The position numbers and the translations under genes are program-made. Under the pieces are notes generated by a model, which did not search any database, was not told where the DNA came from, and saw only the letters and a program-made list of their open reading frames with translations. Shown here piece by piece: positions 24,400 to 31,489 of a stretch of 64,000 nt of DNA. Position 1 is the stretch's first letter; each line of letters opens with the position of its first letter. Source of the DNA: an uncultured Clostridia bacterium (lineage in GTDB: Bacteria; Bacillota; Clostridia; Oscillospirales; Acutalibacteraceae); the NCBI GenBank assembly GCA_945876745.1, contig CAMCPL010000001.1, forward strand, positions 124,001 through 188,000, in the 5' to 3' direction.

Positions 24400-25530
24400 T
24401 CAGCGAGCATCGTCCCTGTTGCGGTTTTTGCCACGGCTTCCACTAAAGAAGTGCCACAGATTATTGCGGGAAATCACATCCTCATAGGTGCGAAGTCTGC
24501 TGCGGAGACGGTCGTTTTCCTGTTCCAAATCCGTTGTGCGGAGCTTACCACGGACGGACTTGTATTGTGCCAGTTCTGCCTTTACCGCCGACAGTTCCGT
24601 TACCAGCGATTCGATTTTCGCTTTCAGATCGGAAATGGTTTTCTTGGCATCCTTTAAGAGCTTTTTCAGCTTGCTTTCCTGTTTCTCCTGCACCACAAAT
24701 TTCTGCGCCGCCGTGACGAGGTTTTGGAAGTCCTCTTTGTCAACTGCCACCTTGGATGTCAGAGGCAGGGGCTTTGCTTCAATCTGCTCCACGGCTTGAA
24801 TGGAAATCTGTTGCTGCTGAACACGCTCGATGCTTTGTTCCAGTTCGGCAAGTTCCTCTTTGCGTTTTTCCCGCTTAAATTCCAGTACGCTCAGATGCTC
24901 CTTTTGCTCGCCTTTCTGCTCCCACTCGATACCATGCTCCAGCATGATTTCCGCAAGGACTTCTTTCTCTTTCTGTACCCACAGGTCACGCTCTGTCAGA
25001 GATCGCCCCTCACCGGTGATGCCTTGATCGGCAAGCGCCTGTTTCAGCGAAACACGGGTGGAAAGTCCTCGCTTGCTCCCGGTGGTAAAGGGGATGAAGT
25101 CGATGTGCAGATGGGGTGTTGCTTCGTCCATGTGGAGGTGGGCAGAGTACACATGAAGTTGGGGGTTGCGTTCCAGAAAGCTGCGGTAGAACTTGTCCAG
25201 GATAGTCTTTGCAAGCTCTGCGTTCTCTCCGGCGGCTCCCATATCGTCTTTGTTTCCCACTTGGAAAATCACTTCATAGAAAGTTTTTTCCTGTTTGCCA
25301 TCACGGATTTTTTCGTAGTAGTTTTCGATGCAGCGATCTTTGCGTTTTTGCTTTGCGTTAAATTCTGCGAGAGCTGCATCGAACAGTTGGTGGTACGCTT
25401 CTTCGATGGGTGTATAGCAGTATTCGATATTCAGATGGGTGCGAGTCGGGTCAACATTTTCTGCAAGGTAGGTACGGCGGTTGTGAGCAACGACACCGTC
25501 ACCGGACATTGCGCTGATTGTTCGTTTTAT
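24400..25530 (-). CDS. Relaxase of element B (plasmid-mobilization type), probable ATA start
   Basis: About 377 aa. The N-terminal nicking domain carries HLHMDEATPHLHIDFIPFT, the HxDxxTPHxH metal-site motif, and FQVGNKDDMG. Residues from about 210 form a long coiled coil, and the tail is basic. The frame is open upstream to 25611 but crosses the oriT-like palindrome. The only good ribosome binding site, GGAGGTG, is followed six bases later by ATA at 25530. A homologue in element C shows the same arrangement. Confidence 0.83.
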   Translation of the reverse strand: MKRTISAMSGDGVVAHNRRTYLAENVDPTRTHLNIEYCYTPIEEAYHQLFDAALAEFNAKQKRKDRCIENYYEKIRDGKQEKTFYEVIFQVGNKDDMGAAGENAELAKTILDKFYRSFLERNPQLHVYSAHLHMDEATPHLHIDFIPFTTGSKRGLSTRVSLKQALADQGITGEGRSLTERDLWVQKEKEVLAEIMLEHGIEWEQKGEQKEHLSVLEFKREKRKEELAELEQSIERVQQQQISIQAVEQIEAKPLPLTSKVAVDKEDFQNLVTAAQKFVVQEKQESKLKKLLKDAKKTISDLKAKIESLVTELSAVKAELAQYKSVRGKLRTTDLEQENDRLRSRLRTYEDVISRNNLWHFFSGSRGKNRNRDDAR

Positions 25531-25597
25531 AGGCGTCACCTCCGATTTTTGCGGTAGTTTGATTGAAATTCCTTTCGCCGCCGCAGCGGCGGGTTTT

Positions 25598-25645
25598 GTT
25601 ACTTTTGTCAAAAGTAACGCAAAAGCACTTTTGACAGCGGAGCCA
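25598..25645. other. Candidate oriT of element B
   Basis: GTTACTTTTG.CAAAAGTAAC is a 10-bp-arm palindrome at 25598-25618, with GCACTTTTGAC beside it. The same block (TGTCAAAAGTGC, TTTGCGTTACT, CAA.AGTAACA.AAC) occurs upstream of the element C relaxase at 56230-56270. Conservation and position support oriT. Confidence 0.65.
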
Positions 25646-25797
25646 TCAAAAGAGCATTGCGCTCTCCGAGGGGGTATGCGGCTTCTGCGGAAGCCTCTGC
25701 CGTCTTTCTCGGCTTGTGTGTAGTACCCACATCCTCAAAATACGGCGTGACCGACAGCCTTTCCGCAACCGAACTTGCTTCAATGCCGCCGCCCACA

Positions 25798-25828
25798 GGC
25801 AGAGAGAAATTTGAAAATCCTCTCTGCC
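25798..25828. repeat. GGCAGAGAG hairpin in the element B non-coding region
   Basis: GGCAGAGAG and CTCTCTGCC, a 9-bp perfect stem resembling the cassette hairpins of element A. The surrounding 25646-25938 stretch holds no gene that I can support. Confidence 0.45.
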
Positions 25829-25938
25829 ATCCATCTCCAAATCTGCGGATTTTTCGATGGGGACGGGAGCTACGGTGGGGTCTGTGTCAGCCAATGCTTT
25901 GCCTTGTCTGCCATCCACAGGAGCGTGGCACGCTCCTG

Positions 25939-26193
25939 TCATAGCTCCCAAGGAGAAGTAGTCCAGCGGTAGCTTTGCGGCACTCCACGGCGGTCAAGAT
26001 ATTCCTGTCTTGCCTGTTCCCGCTGTTCCTCGGTGGGGGCTGTTTTGTATTGAGAGTAGAGCTGTCTGTTGAGCATGGCATCCAGCTTTTGTTCCAAGCC
26101 CTGTCGGATTTCTTCATCGAAATCGTCCTCGCCGTTCAGATGGTAAAGCACCAGATCGACGAACAGCTCATAGGGTATCTGTACGCTTTTCAT
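25939..26193 (-). CDS. Small conserved mobile-element protein
   Basis: 84 aa, acidic then basic: IPYELFVDLVLYHLNGEDDF, then QGLEQKLDAMLNRQLYSQYK and EQARQEYLDRRGVPQSYRW. It is a helical protein seen next to RepA-like genes in Clostridia elements; function unknown. Confidence 0.6.
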   Translation of the reverse strand: MKSVQIPYELFVDLVLYHLNGEDDFDEEIRQGLEQKLDAMLNRQLYSQYKTAPTEEQREQARQEYLDRRGVPQSYRWTTSPWEL

Positions 26194-26294
26194 TCGCTTC
26201 TTTCCCTTCCTTTCCGTGACGGTTGTGACGATTGTGACGGTATTTTTGATACCGCCCCTGCTGTCATTTTAATCGTCACAACCGTCACCAATCG

Positions 26295-27452
26295 TCACAC
26301 GGTCTTTCTTGTCAAGCTGATGAAGCTGCCGTTGCGGGTGCGCTTCACGGCGTATTCAATGCCATGTTCATTCAGCAAATCTCCTGCTTTGACATTGAGC
26401 CTGCGGGTCAGAATATTGGGCTGTATATCCTCTTGTAAGAGGGCTACAAGCTCTGTAGCACTGCCGTTCCATACCGGGTTATCCTCGGTAATCACAGCGG
26501 CGATCTTATCCAGTAGAGGGTCGGGAGGGCTTTTCCAAAGCTCTGTTTCCGCATGGTCGAGCTGCCATATCAGCTTTTCGGCATCCCTTGTCAGATGGAG
26601 CTTTTGGTCGGGTTGATCTCTGCCGACAATTTCAAGGGTGGCACTCTGATCGGTGCGCTTCTCCTTTTGCAGAAGAAACGCTCCGTCAGCGCAGCCAAGC
26701 AATCCCGTTGTGCCGGAGATCATTTCAAACTTGTCCCCGGCCTGCTGCTTGCGTGTGTGATGCACCAAGAGCAGGCACACACCGTTCTTGTCAGCAAACT
26801 GCTTCATCCTGCCCACGATGTCATAATCGTTGGCATAGCTGTAAGCATCGGTACTGACCTCACGGATCTTTTGCAGAGTATCAATGATAATCAGTCGGGT
26901 GTCGGGATGGTCACGGATAAACTTTTCAAGCTGTTCGTCAAGCCCTGCGCCGAGCTGCTTTGCATATACGGCGAAGTGTAAGCTATTCGTACCCTCCACA
27001 CCGAACATACGGGACATACGCTCCTGTAATCTCTGGTAATCGTCCTCCAGGGCAAGGTACAAAACCGTGCCTTGGTGGACATCATAATCCCAGAGCTTTT
27101 GTCCGGTGCTGATATGGTAGGCAAGCTGTGCCATGAAGAACGACTTGCCAACCTTGGGCGCTCCTGCGAACAGGTAGGTGCCGGAGTAGAGCAGACCGTC
27201 TATGACGGGCGGTCTGCTCTGGAAAACTGTTTCGTACAGATCATTCATGGACACCGTGTGCAGATATGCCGGGTCGTTCATTCTCTGCATCTGACGGTAG
27301 ATTTCTTCAAAATTTTCCGAAGAATTTTCGTCCGGGCGATTGATTTCCGTATCGGAAATGGGTATAATATTTGCAGAAGTTGTTTGAAATGACTGCCTTT
27401 CATCTGCGCCAACAGATGTTGCAAGGGCAGTCTTTTCTTTTGCATCAATCAT
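26295..27452 (-). CDS. RepA-like AAA/RecA-fold ATPase of element B
   Basis: 385 aa. Walker A FAGAPKVGKS near residue 95, Walker B LIIIDTLQKIR, and LLVHHTRKQQAGDKFEMISGTTGLLG match hexameric RepA-type helicases (AAA_25). The C-terminal 70 residues form a winged-helix-like domain. I choose the ATG at 27452 (AAAGGAGAGG nine bases upstream). The first 22 codons or so lie in the nested hairpin, so the N-terminus is poorly constrained. It probably serves replication of the excised form. Confidence 0.8.
   Translation of the reverse strand: MIDAKEKTALATSVGADERQSFQTTSANIIPISDTEINRPDENSSENFEEIYRQMQRMNDPAYLHTVSMNDLYETVFQSRPPVIDGLLYSGTYLFAGAPKVGKSFFMAQLAYHISTGQKLWDYDVHQGTVLYLALEDDYQRLQERMSRMFGVEGTNSLHFAVYAKQLGAGLDEQLEKFIRDHPDTRLIIIDTLQKIREVSTDAYSYANDYDIVGRMKQFADKNGVCLLLVHHTRKQQAGDKFEMISGTTGLLGCADGAFLLQKEKRTDQSATLEIVGRDQPDQKLHLTRDAEKLIWQLDHAETELWKSPPDPLLDKIAAVITEDNPVWNGSATELVALLQEDIQPNILTRRLNVKAGDLLNEHGIEYAVKRTRNGSFISLTRKTV
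27391..27432. other. Nested hairpin 3' of mobC, element B copy
   Basis: Outer stem GACTGCCTTT/AAGGGCAGTC (one G.U), inner stem CATCTG/CAGATG, loop CGCCAA, 4-nt bulge TTGC on the 3' side, then TTTTC. It ends 12 bp from the mobC stop. Loop, bulge size and position match the element A copy while both stems differ by paired changes. Confidence 0.75.
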
Positions 27453-27777
27453 TCGCATCCTCTCCTTTCAGACCCTGCATGGTGATGGCGATGAGGTCGA
27501 TGGTACTGAGCAGTTCATCAGGTACGCTGTCCCCGGCGGCAATGCGCTCAAGTTCTGCGAGGATTGCCGCCATCTGCGTTTTGAGAGCCTTGTGTACTCT
27601 CGGATTGGGCTGTACCACCACTTCACGCCCCATGCACTTGCGGTAGCAGTATTCTTGTTTGGGAAGTCCCGACAGGGCTACGGCTCTGTTCAGTTCTTCC
27701 TGTTCTTCCGGTGATACTCGGAAGCCCACCGTAATGCTGCGAAAACGGTTGTGTTTGTCTACGTTCTTTGCTGACAT
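27445..27777 (-). CDS. MobC-like relaxosome protein (element B)
   Basis: 110 aa: SITVGFRVSPEEQEELNRAVALSGLPKQEY and NPRVHKALKTQMAAILAELERI align with the MobC-like proteins of A and C. The start at 27777 follows AAAGGAG; a GTG three codons earlier overlaps the integrase stop. Accessory nicking protein by family. Confidence 0.8.
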   Translation of the reverse strand: MSAKNVDKHNRFRSITVGFRVSPEEQEELNRAVALSGLPKQEYCYRKCMGREVVVQPNPRVHKALKTQMAAILAELERIAAGDSVPDELLSTIDLIAITMQGLKGEDAND

Positions 27778-27782
27778 CAATA

Positions 27783-28859
27783 TCACGCTCCTTTGTTAAG
27801 ATCGTCCAGTTTGCTTGCCATTTCTTTCTGCTTGGAGGGGAACAGGTGAGCATATCGGTAGGTGATCTCAATGCTTTCGTGTCCCACTCTGTCGGCAATG
27901 GCTACTGCCGAGAAACCCATGTCGATCAGCAAACTGATGTGGCTGTGTCTCAAATCGTGGATTCTGATACGCTTGACCCCTGCGGCTTCTGCCCCTCTAT
28001 CCATTTCCCTGTGCAGATAGCTCTTGTTGATGGTGAAGATACGGTCTTTCTTTTTCAGCCCGTACTGCATCTTGAAGAACTCCTGCATTTCCTCACAGAG
28101 AAAATCAGGCATCTGGATAGTGCGGTTGCTTTTCTTGGTCTTGGGAGAGGTAATCACGTCCTTTCCTTTCAATCTCTGATAGGTCTTGCTGATTTTTACT
28201 GTCCCACGCTCAAAATCGAAATCTGCCGGGGTCAGAGCCAGCAGCTCACCCTCACGGATGCCCGTCCAGTACAACATCTGAAATGCGTAGTAGGAAATGG
28301 GCTTGTCCATCATTTCTTCCGCAAATTTCTGATATTCCTCTTTCGTCCAGAACAGCATTTCCTTACGTTCCTCGCTGCCCATGTTTCCGGCTTTTGCTGC
28401 CGGGTTGGAGCGCAGATCGTAAAATCGTACTGCGTGGTTGAAAATGGCGGAGAGCTGATTATGCAGCGTTTTGAGATAGCTTTGAGAATAGGGCTTGTGC
28501 TTTTCGTCACGGTAGGCAAGCAGCTCGTTCTGCCACGCAATCACATCCTTGGTGGTGATCTCGTTGATCTTGCGCTTGCCGAAGTACGGGACGATCTTGG
28601 TCTGGATGATATGCTCCTTGGTCTGCCAAGTGCTTTCTTTCAGCCTTGCTTTGAGATCGGTGGTGTAAATCTCCACAAAGGCTTCAAAGCTCATATCCAA
28701 GTCCCCGGCGCTCTGCTGCTGGAACTTCTGTTCCCATTCCAGAGCTTCACGGCGGGTATCAAACCCTCGCTTGCATTTCTGCTTTCGTGCGCCTGTCCAG
28801 TCAGTGTACTGTGTGACCACATACCATTTTCCGCTTTCTTTGTTCTTATAAGCCGGCAT
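27783..28859 (-). CDS. int: Tyrosine integrase of element B
   Basis: 358 aa, the same length as the element C integrase. Catalytic residues are in TGIREGELLAL, RIHDLRHSHISLLIDMG and GHESIEITYRYAHLFPSKQ. The start at 28859 (MPAYKNK) follows AAAGGAG; the 12 upstream codons overlap xis. It recombines at the guaA-like 3' end, inferred from the flanking identical cores. Confidence 0.93.
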   Translation of the reverse strand: MPAYKNKESGKWYVVTQYTDWTGARKQKCKRGFDTRREALEWEQKFQQQSAGDLDMSFEAFVEIYTTDLKARLKESTWQTKEHIIQTKIVPYFGKRKINEITTKDVIAWQNELLAYRDEKHKPYSQSYLKTLHNQLSAIFNHAVRFYDLRSNPAAKAGNMGSEERKEMLFWTKEEYQKFAEEMMDKPISYYAFQMLYWTGIREGELLALTPADFDFERGTVKISKTYQRLKGKDVITSPKTKKSNRTIQMPDFLCEEMQEFFKMQYGLKKKDRIFTINKSYLHREMDRGAEAAGVKRIRIHDLRHSHISLLIDMGFSAVAIADRVGHESIEITYRYAHLFPSKQKEMASKLDDLNKGA

Positions 28860-29046
28860 TTTCTTCGCTCCTTTCTGTTCCATAAAATCTTTCATTGAAA
28901 TACTGACGGTTTACTCGTCCTGCAACGGTGATATAGCCTTTCGCCTCCAACTCTCGGTTGAGCTTACGCATAATCTTGTATGCGTGGGATTCCGAAATCT
29001 CTAACTCCTTTGCAACTTCGTCCACTCTGATGAACTTCTTTTCCAT
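28846..29046 (-). CDS. xis: Excisionase-like helix-turn-helix protein (element B)
   Basis: 66 aa: FIRVDEVAKELEISESHAYKIMRKLNRELEAKGYITVAGRVNRQYF. Overlaps int by 14 bp and is transcribed from the 29169-29197 promoter. Confidence 0.85.
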   Translation of the reverse strand: MEKKFIRVDEVAKELEISESHAYKIMRKLNRELEAKGYITVAGRVNRQYFNERFYGTERSEENAGL

Positions 29047-29168
29047 TCAATTCCTCCTTTTTGATTTTTGGGTATAATATTCCTTATTTAGTGTCGGAAT
29101 ACTTTCTGGCCGCCATCCGATTTGCCCGGGCGGACATCTTAAACTTATTTGTTTAAGTCTGCATCATC

Positions 29169-29197
29169 ATTATACTAAACAAATTCCGTTATGTCAA
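29169..29197 (-). promoter_or_regulatory. Promoter of xis-int (element B)
   Basis: TTGACA, 17 nt, TATAAT on the minus strand. The spacer shares ACGGAATTTG with element A. Confidence 0.82.
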
Positions 29198-29239
29198 GAG
29201 GCTTTGGGGAAAATATTAAATATTTTTGTTTAAGTTATC

Positions 29240-29269
29240 TTGACAAGTACTAAACTTTTATGTTATACT
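29240..29269 (+). promoter_or_regulatory. Promoter of the element B XRE regulator
   Basis: TTGACA, 18 nt, TATACT. TTTGTTTAA-type half-sites lie between this promoter and the divergent xis promoter and are candidate operators. Confidence 0.82.
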
Positions 29270-29300
29270 AACGACAACAATCCGAAAGGGAGAGAAAACT

Positions 29301-29825
29301 ATGGCAATCGGTGAAAGAATCCGTTTTATACGCAATCTGCGTGGCATGACGCAGAAGTGGCTCGGTCAAGCCGTGGGATTTCCCCAAAAGACCGCTGATA
29401 TTCGTATGGCTCAGTATGAGTCCGGCTCCAGAACACCCAAGGAAGATTTGGTAAAAGCTCTTGCGAATGTTTTGGAGGTTTCTCCTTTGGCTCTGAACAT
29501 CCCCGACATCGACAGCGATCTGGGCTTCATCCATACATTTTTCGCTATTGAGGACATTCATGGTGTGAGAGCTGAAAAACAGGGAGACGAGGTACATATC
29601 GTCTTTGATGGCAGTAAACGCACAATGGACGAGTCCATTTTCAAAATGCTTTCCGCATGGGCTGACCAAGCCGAAAAGCTGAAAAACGGCGAAATCAGCA
29701 AAGACCAGTATGACCGTTGGCGTTATACATTCCCGGCAGAGGACACAACCCAGATTTGGGCGAAAGTACCTTCGCAGGAACTCAGCGATATGCTGATTCA
29801 AGCATTGAGAGAGGAAGAAAAATAA
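29301..29825 (+). CDS. XRE-family control protein of element B
   Basis: 174 aa, closely similar to the element A regulator along its whole length (GERIRFIRNLRGMTQKWLGQ, KTADIRMAQYESGSRTPK, GEISKDQYDRWRYTFP, VPSQELSDML). The helix-turn-helix is at residues 5-70. AAAGGGAGAG precedes the start. It is divergent from xis-int. The near-identical DNA-binding region suggests that it could also act on the element A control region. Confidence 0.87.
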   Translation: MAIGERIRFIRNLRGMTQKWLGQAVGFPQKTADIRMAQYESGSRTPKEDLVKALANVLEVSPLALNIPDIDSDLGFIHTFFAIEDIHGVRAEKQGDEVHIVFDGSKRTMDESIFKMLSAWADQAEKLKNGEISKDQYDRWRYTFPAEDTTQIWAKVPSQELSDMLIQALREEEK

Positions 29826-30132
29826 ACCCTCTACTTACCATCTTTTTCAGCCCCTTTTTTCAACCCTTTTTTGAGCTTTCTTTTGAATGTTTACAAAAAG
29901 TTCATAGTTACAGCCGAAAATGAACGACAAAAAGCCCGTACTGACATCCGATCAGTACGGGCTTAAATGTTAATATGGGTAATTTGTGAGGTGTTTGAAA
30001 TTATTCTTTACTCACAAGCCACTCGCAACGCAGAATAATCGCATTGGAGGGCATTCTTATCAAAACCTTATCAGAGAGAGTGGGCGAAGTCTGAAAAGCA
30101 TTGTAAACACTGGGTTTTTCGGCTTTTTCAAA
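29826..30132. other. Right end of element B
   Basis: No gene. It contains the terminator at 29932, two TTATCA-type direct repeats near 30057 and the element-end stretch CTGGGTTTTT shared with A; probable integrase arm sites. Confidence 0.6.
29932..29964 (+). terminator. Terminator of the element B XRE gene
   Basis: AAGCCCGTACTGA and TCAGTACGGGCTT, a 13-bp perfect stem with A/T-rich flanks. Confidence 0.75.
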
Positions 30133-30145
30133 TTATTCCCACTCG
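30133..30145. other. att core at the guaA-like 3' end
   Basis: TTATTCCCACTCG covers the last codons (EWE) and stop of the guaA-like gene. It is identical to the core at 20201. Confidence 0.9.
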
Positions 30146-31110
30146 ATTGTGCCGCAGGGCTTTGGAGTGAGGTCATAGAGAACTCGGCAAACGCCGTCAA
30201 CCTCGTTGAGTATGCGGTCGGTAATCTTTTTGAGGATTGCCCAATCAATTTCGGGTACGGTTGCGGTCATTGCGTCAACTGTATTGACTGCACGGATAAT
30301 AACCGGCCAATCAAATCTTCTCTTGCCGTCAACAACGCCTGTTGAACGGAAATCGGGAACAACCGTAAAGAACTGCCAAACCTTGTCTGTAAGACCTGCG
30401 TTATCAAATTCTTCTCTCAAAATTGCATCTGCCTCACGAAGTGCGTGAAGTCTGTCACGAGTGATTGCGCCGAGGCAACGAACGCCCAAGCCCGGTCCTG
30501 GGAACGGCTGACGGTCTACCATTGACGACGGAAGTCCAAGCTCTCTGCCGACAACTCTTACCTCATCCTTAAACAGCAATCTAACCGGTTCAACAAGCTC
30601 AAACTGCATATCTTCGGGGAGACCGCCTACATTATGGTGAGCCTTTACGCCGTCACTCTCCAAAATATCGGGATAAATCGTACCCTGTGCAAGGAAGGAA
30701 ATACCTTCTAACTTACTTGCTTCCTCGTCGAATACCTTAATGAACTCGCCGCCGATAATCTTTCTCTTCTTTTCAGGCTCGTCAACGCCTGCAAGCAAAT
30801 TGAGAAAACGGTCGGTTGCGTCAATATAAATCAAATTTGCATCAAGCTGATTTTGGAAAACATCAATAACCTGCTCGCTTTCACCCTTACGCATTAAGCC
30901 GTGATTAACATGAACGCACACAAGCTGCTTGCCGATTGCCTTAATAAGCAACGCCGCAACAACCGAGCTGTCAACTCCGCCCGACAATGCAAGGAGAACC
31001 TTTTTGTCCCCTACCTGTGCGCGGATTTCAGCCACCTGCTGTTCAATAAATTCCTGTGCAAGCTGAGGAGTTGTTATCCTCTGCATTGTATCCGGTCTGA
31101 CATTATTCAT
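30133..31110 (-). CDS. GMP synthase ATP-pyrophosphatase subunit (GuaAb-like, no amidotransferase domain)
   Basis: 325 aa covering only the ATP-PPase and dimerization domains of GMP synthase: P-loop LALSGGVDSS near residue 34, RQPFPGPGLGVRCLG, and the C-terminal KPCGTIEWE. The amidotransferase domain of about 190 aa is absent, and an in-frame start with GAGAGGG sits at 31110, so the gene looks complete rather than truncated. Full-length guaA is present at 52235. It may work with ammonia or a separate glutaminase subunit, as in archaeal split GuaA. Elements A and B are inserted at its 3' end without disrupting the frame. Confidence 0.88.
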   Translation of the reverse strand: MNNVRPDTMQRITTPQLAQEFIEQQVAEIRAQVGDKKVLLALSGGVDSSVVAALLIKAIGKQLVCVHVNHGLMRKGESEQVIDVFQNQLDANLIYIDATDRFLNLLAGVDEPEKKRKIIGGEFIKVFDEEASKLEGISFLAQGTIYPDILESDGVKAHHNVGGLPEDMQFELVEPVRLLFKDEVRVVGRELGLPSSMVDRQPFPGPGLGVRCLGAITRDRLHALREADAILREEFDNAGLTDKVWQFFTVVPDFRSTGVVDGKRRFDWPVIIRAVNTVDAMTATVPEIDWAILKKITDRILNEVDGVCRVLYDLTPKPCGTIEWE

Positions 31111-31149
31111 AATAAATCCCTCTCTTAATAAAAAAATATTTACTACAAT

Positions 31150-31178
31150 ATTATATATTATCTTCAAAAAAGTTGCAA
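31150..31178 (-). promoter_or_regulatory. Promoter of the guaA-like gene
   Basis: TTGCAA, 17 nt, TATAAT on the minus strand, 40 bp before the start. No purine riboswitch is visible in the leader. Confidence 0.75.
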
Positions 31179-31268
31179 CACGATATTTGAGCAAAATAGG
31201 ATTTTTTGTAGAAAAAACGAGCAAAAACGCAGATGTAACGCAGATATTTATATATATAAAAAAATAAG

Positions 31269-31297
31269 TTGATTTTATCAAAGGAATAGTGTATAAT
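31269..31297 (+). promoter_or_regulatory. Promoter of the SRP RNA
   Basis: TTGATT, 17 nt, TATAAT, ending 13 bp before the RNA 5' end. Confidence 0.8.
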
Positions 31298-31309
31298 ACT
31301 TGGGAAAGA

Positions 31310-31460
31310 GGTGCTTTTACACCTTCGGCGTAGCGTATGGGCCCTGTGCGACAGGATGCTACGAACCTTGTCAGGCGGGGAACCGAGCAGCAATAAGTGG
31401 ATTATTCTGTGTGCCTCAGACAAGTCTGTACGTTACGTCGAGGGCGTAGAAGCATTTTTT
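31310..31460 (+). ncRNA. ffs: Signal recognition particle RNA, short form
   Basis: The helix 8 hallmark is present: GTCAGG, a GGAA tetraloop-like turn, and AGCAGCA near 31370-31392. Long outer pairing joins TCGGCGTAGCG (near 31325) to CGTTACGTCGA (near 31430) and GTGCTTTTAC to GTAGAAGCAT, and the RNA ends in a T run. About 150 nt, so larger than the E. coli form but lacking room for the full Bacillus Alu domain. It lies directly upstream of dnaX, as scr does in Bacillus. Confidence 0.9.
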
Positions 31461-31489
31461 AACTAATGATTTTGGGAGGAGGTCAAGGT

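Larger units (their letters stand above)
20201..30145. mobile_element. Element B: second tandem integrative mobilizable element
   Basis: Bounded by identical cores at 20201 and 30133. It has the same integration module order as A and C (XRE divergent from xis-int-mobC), a RepA-like ATPase, a relaxase related to that of C, several small mobile-element proteins, and MATE plus ABC-F cargo. Its relaxase region is visibly richer in GC than the flanking chromosome. Confidence 0.87.
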
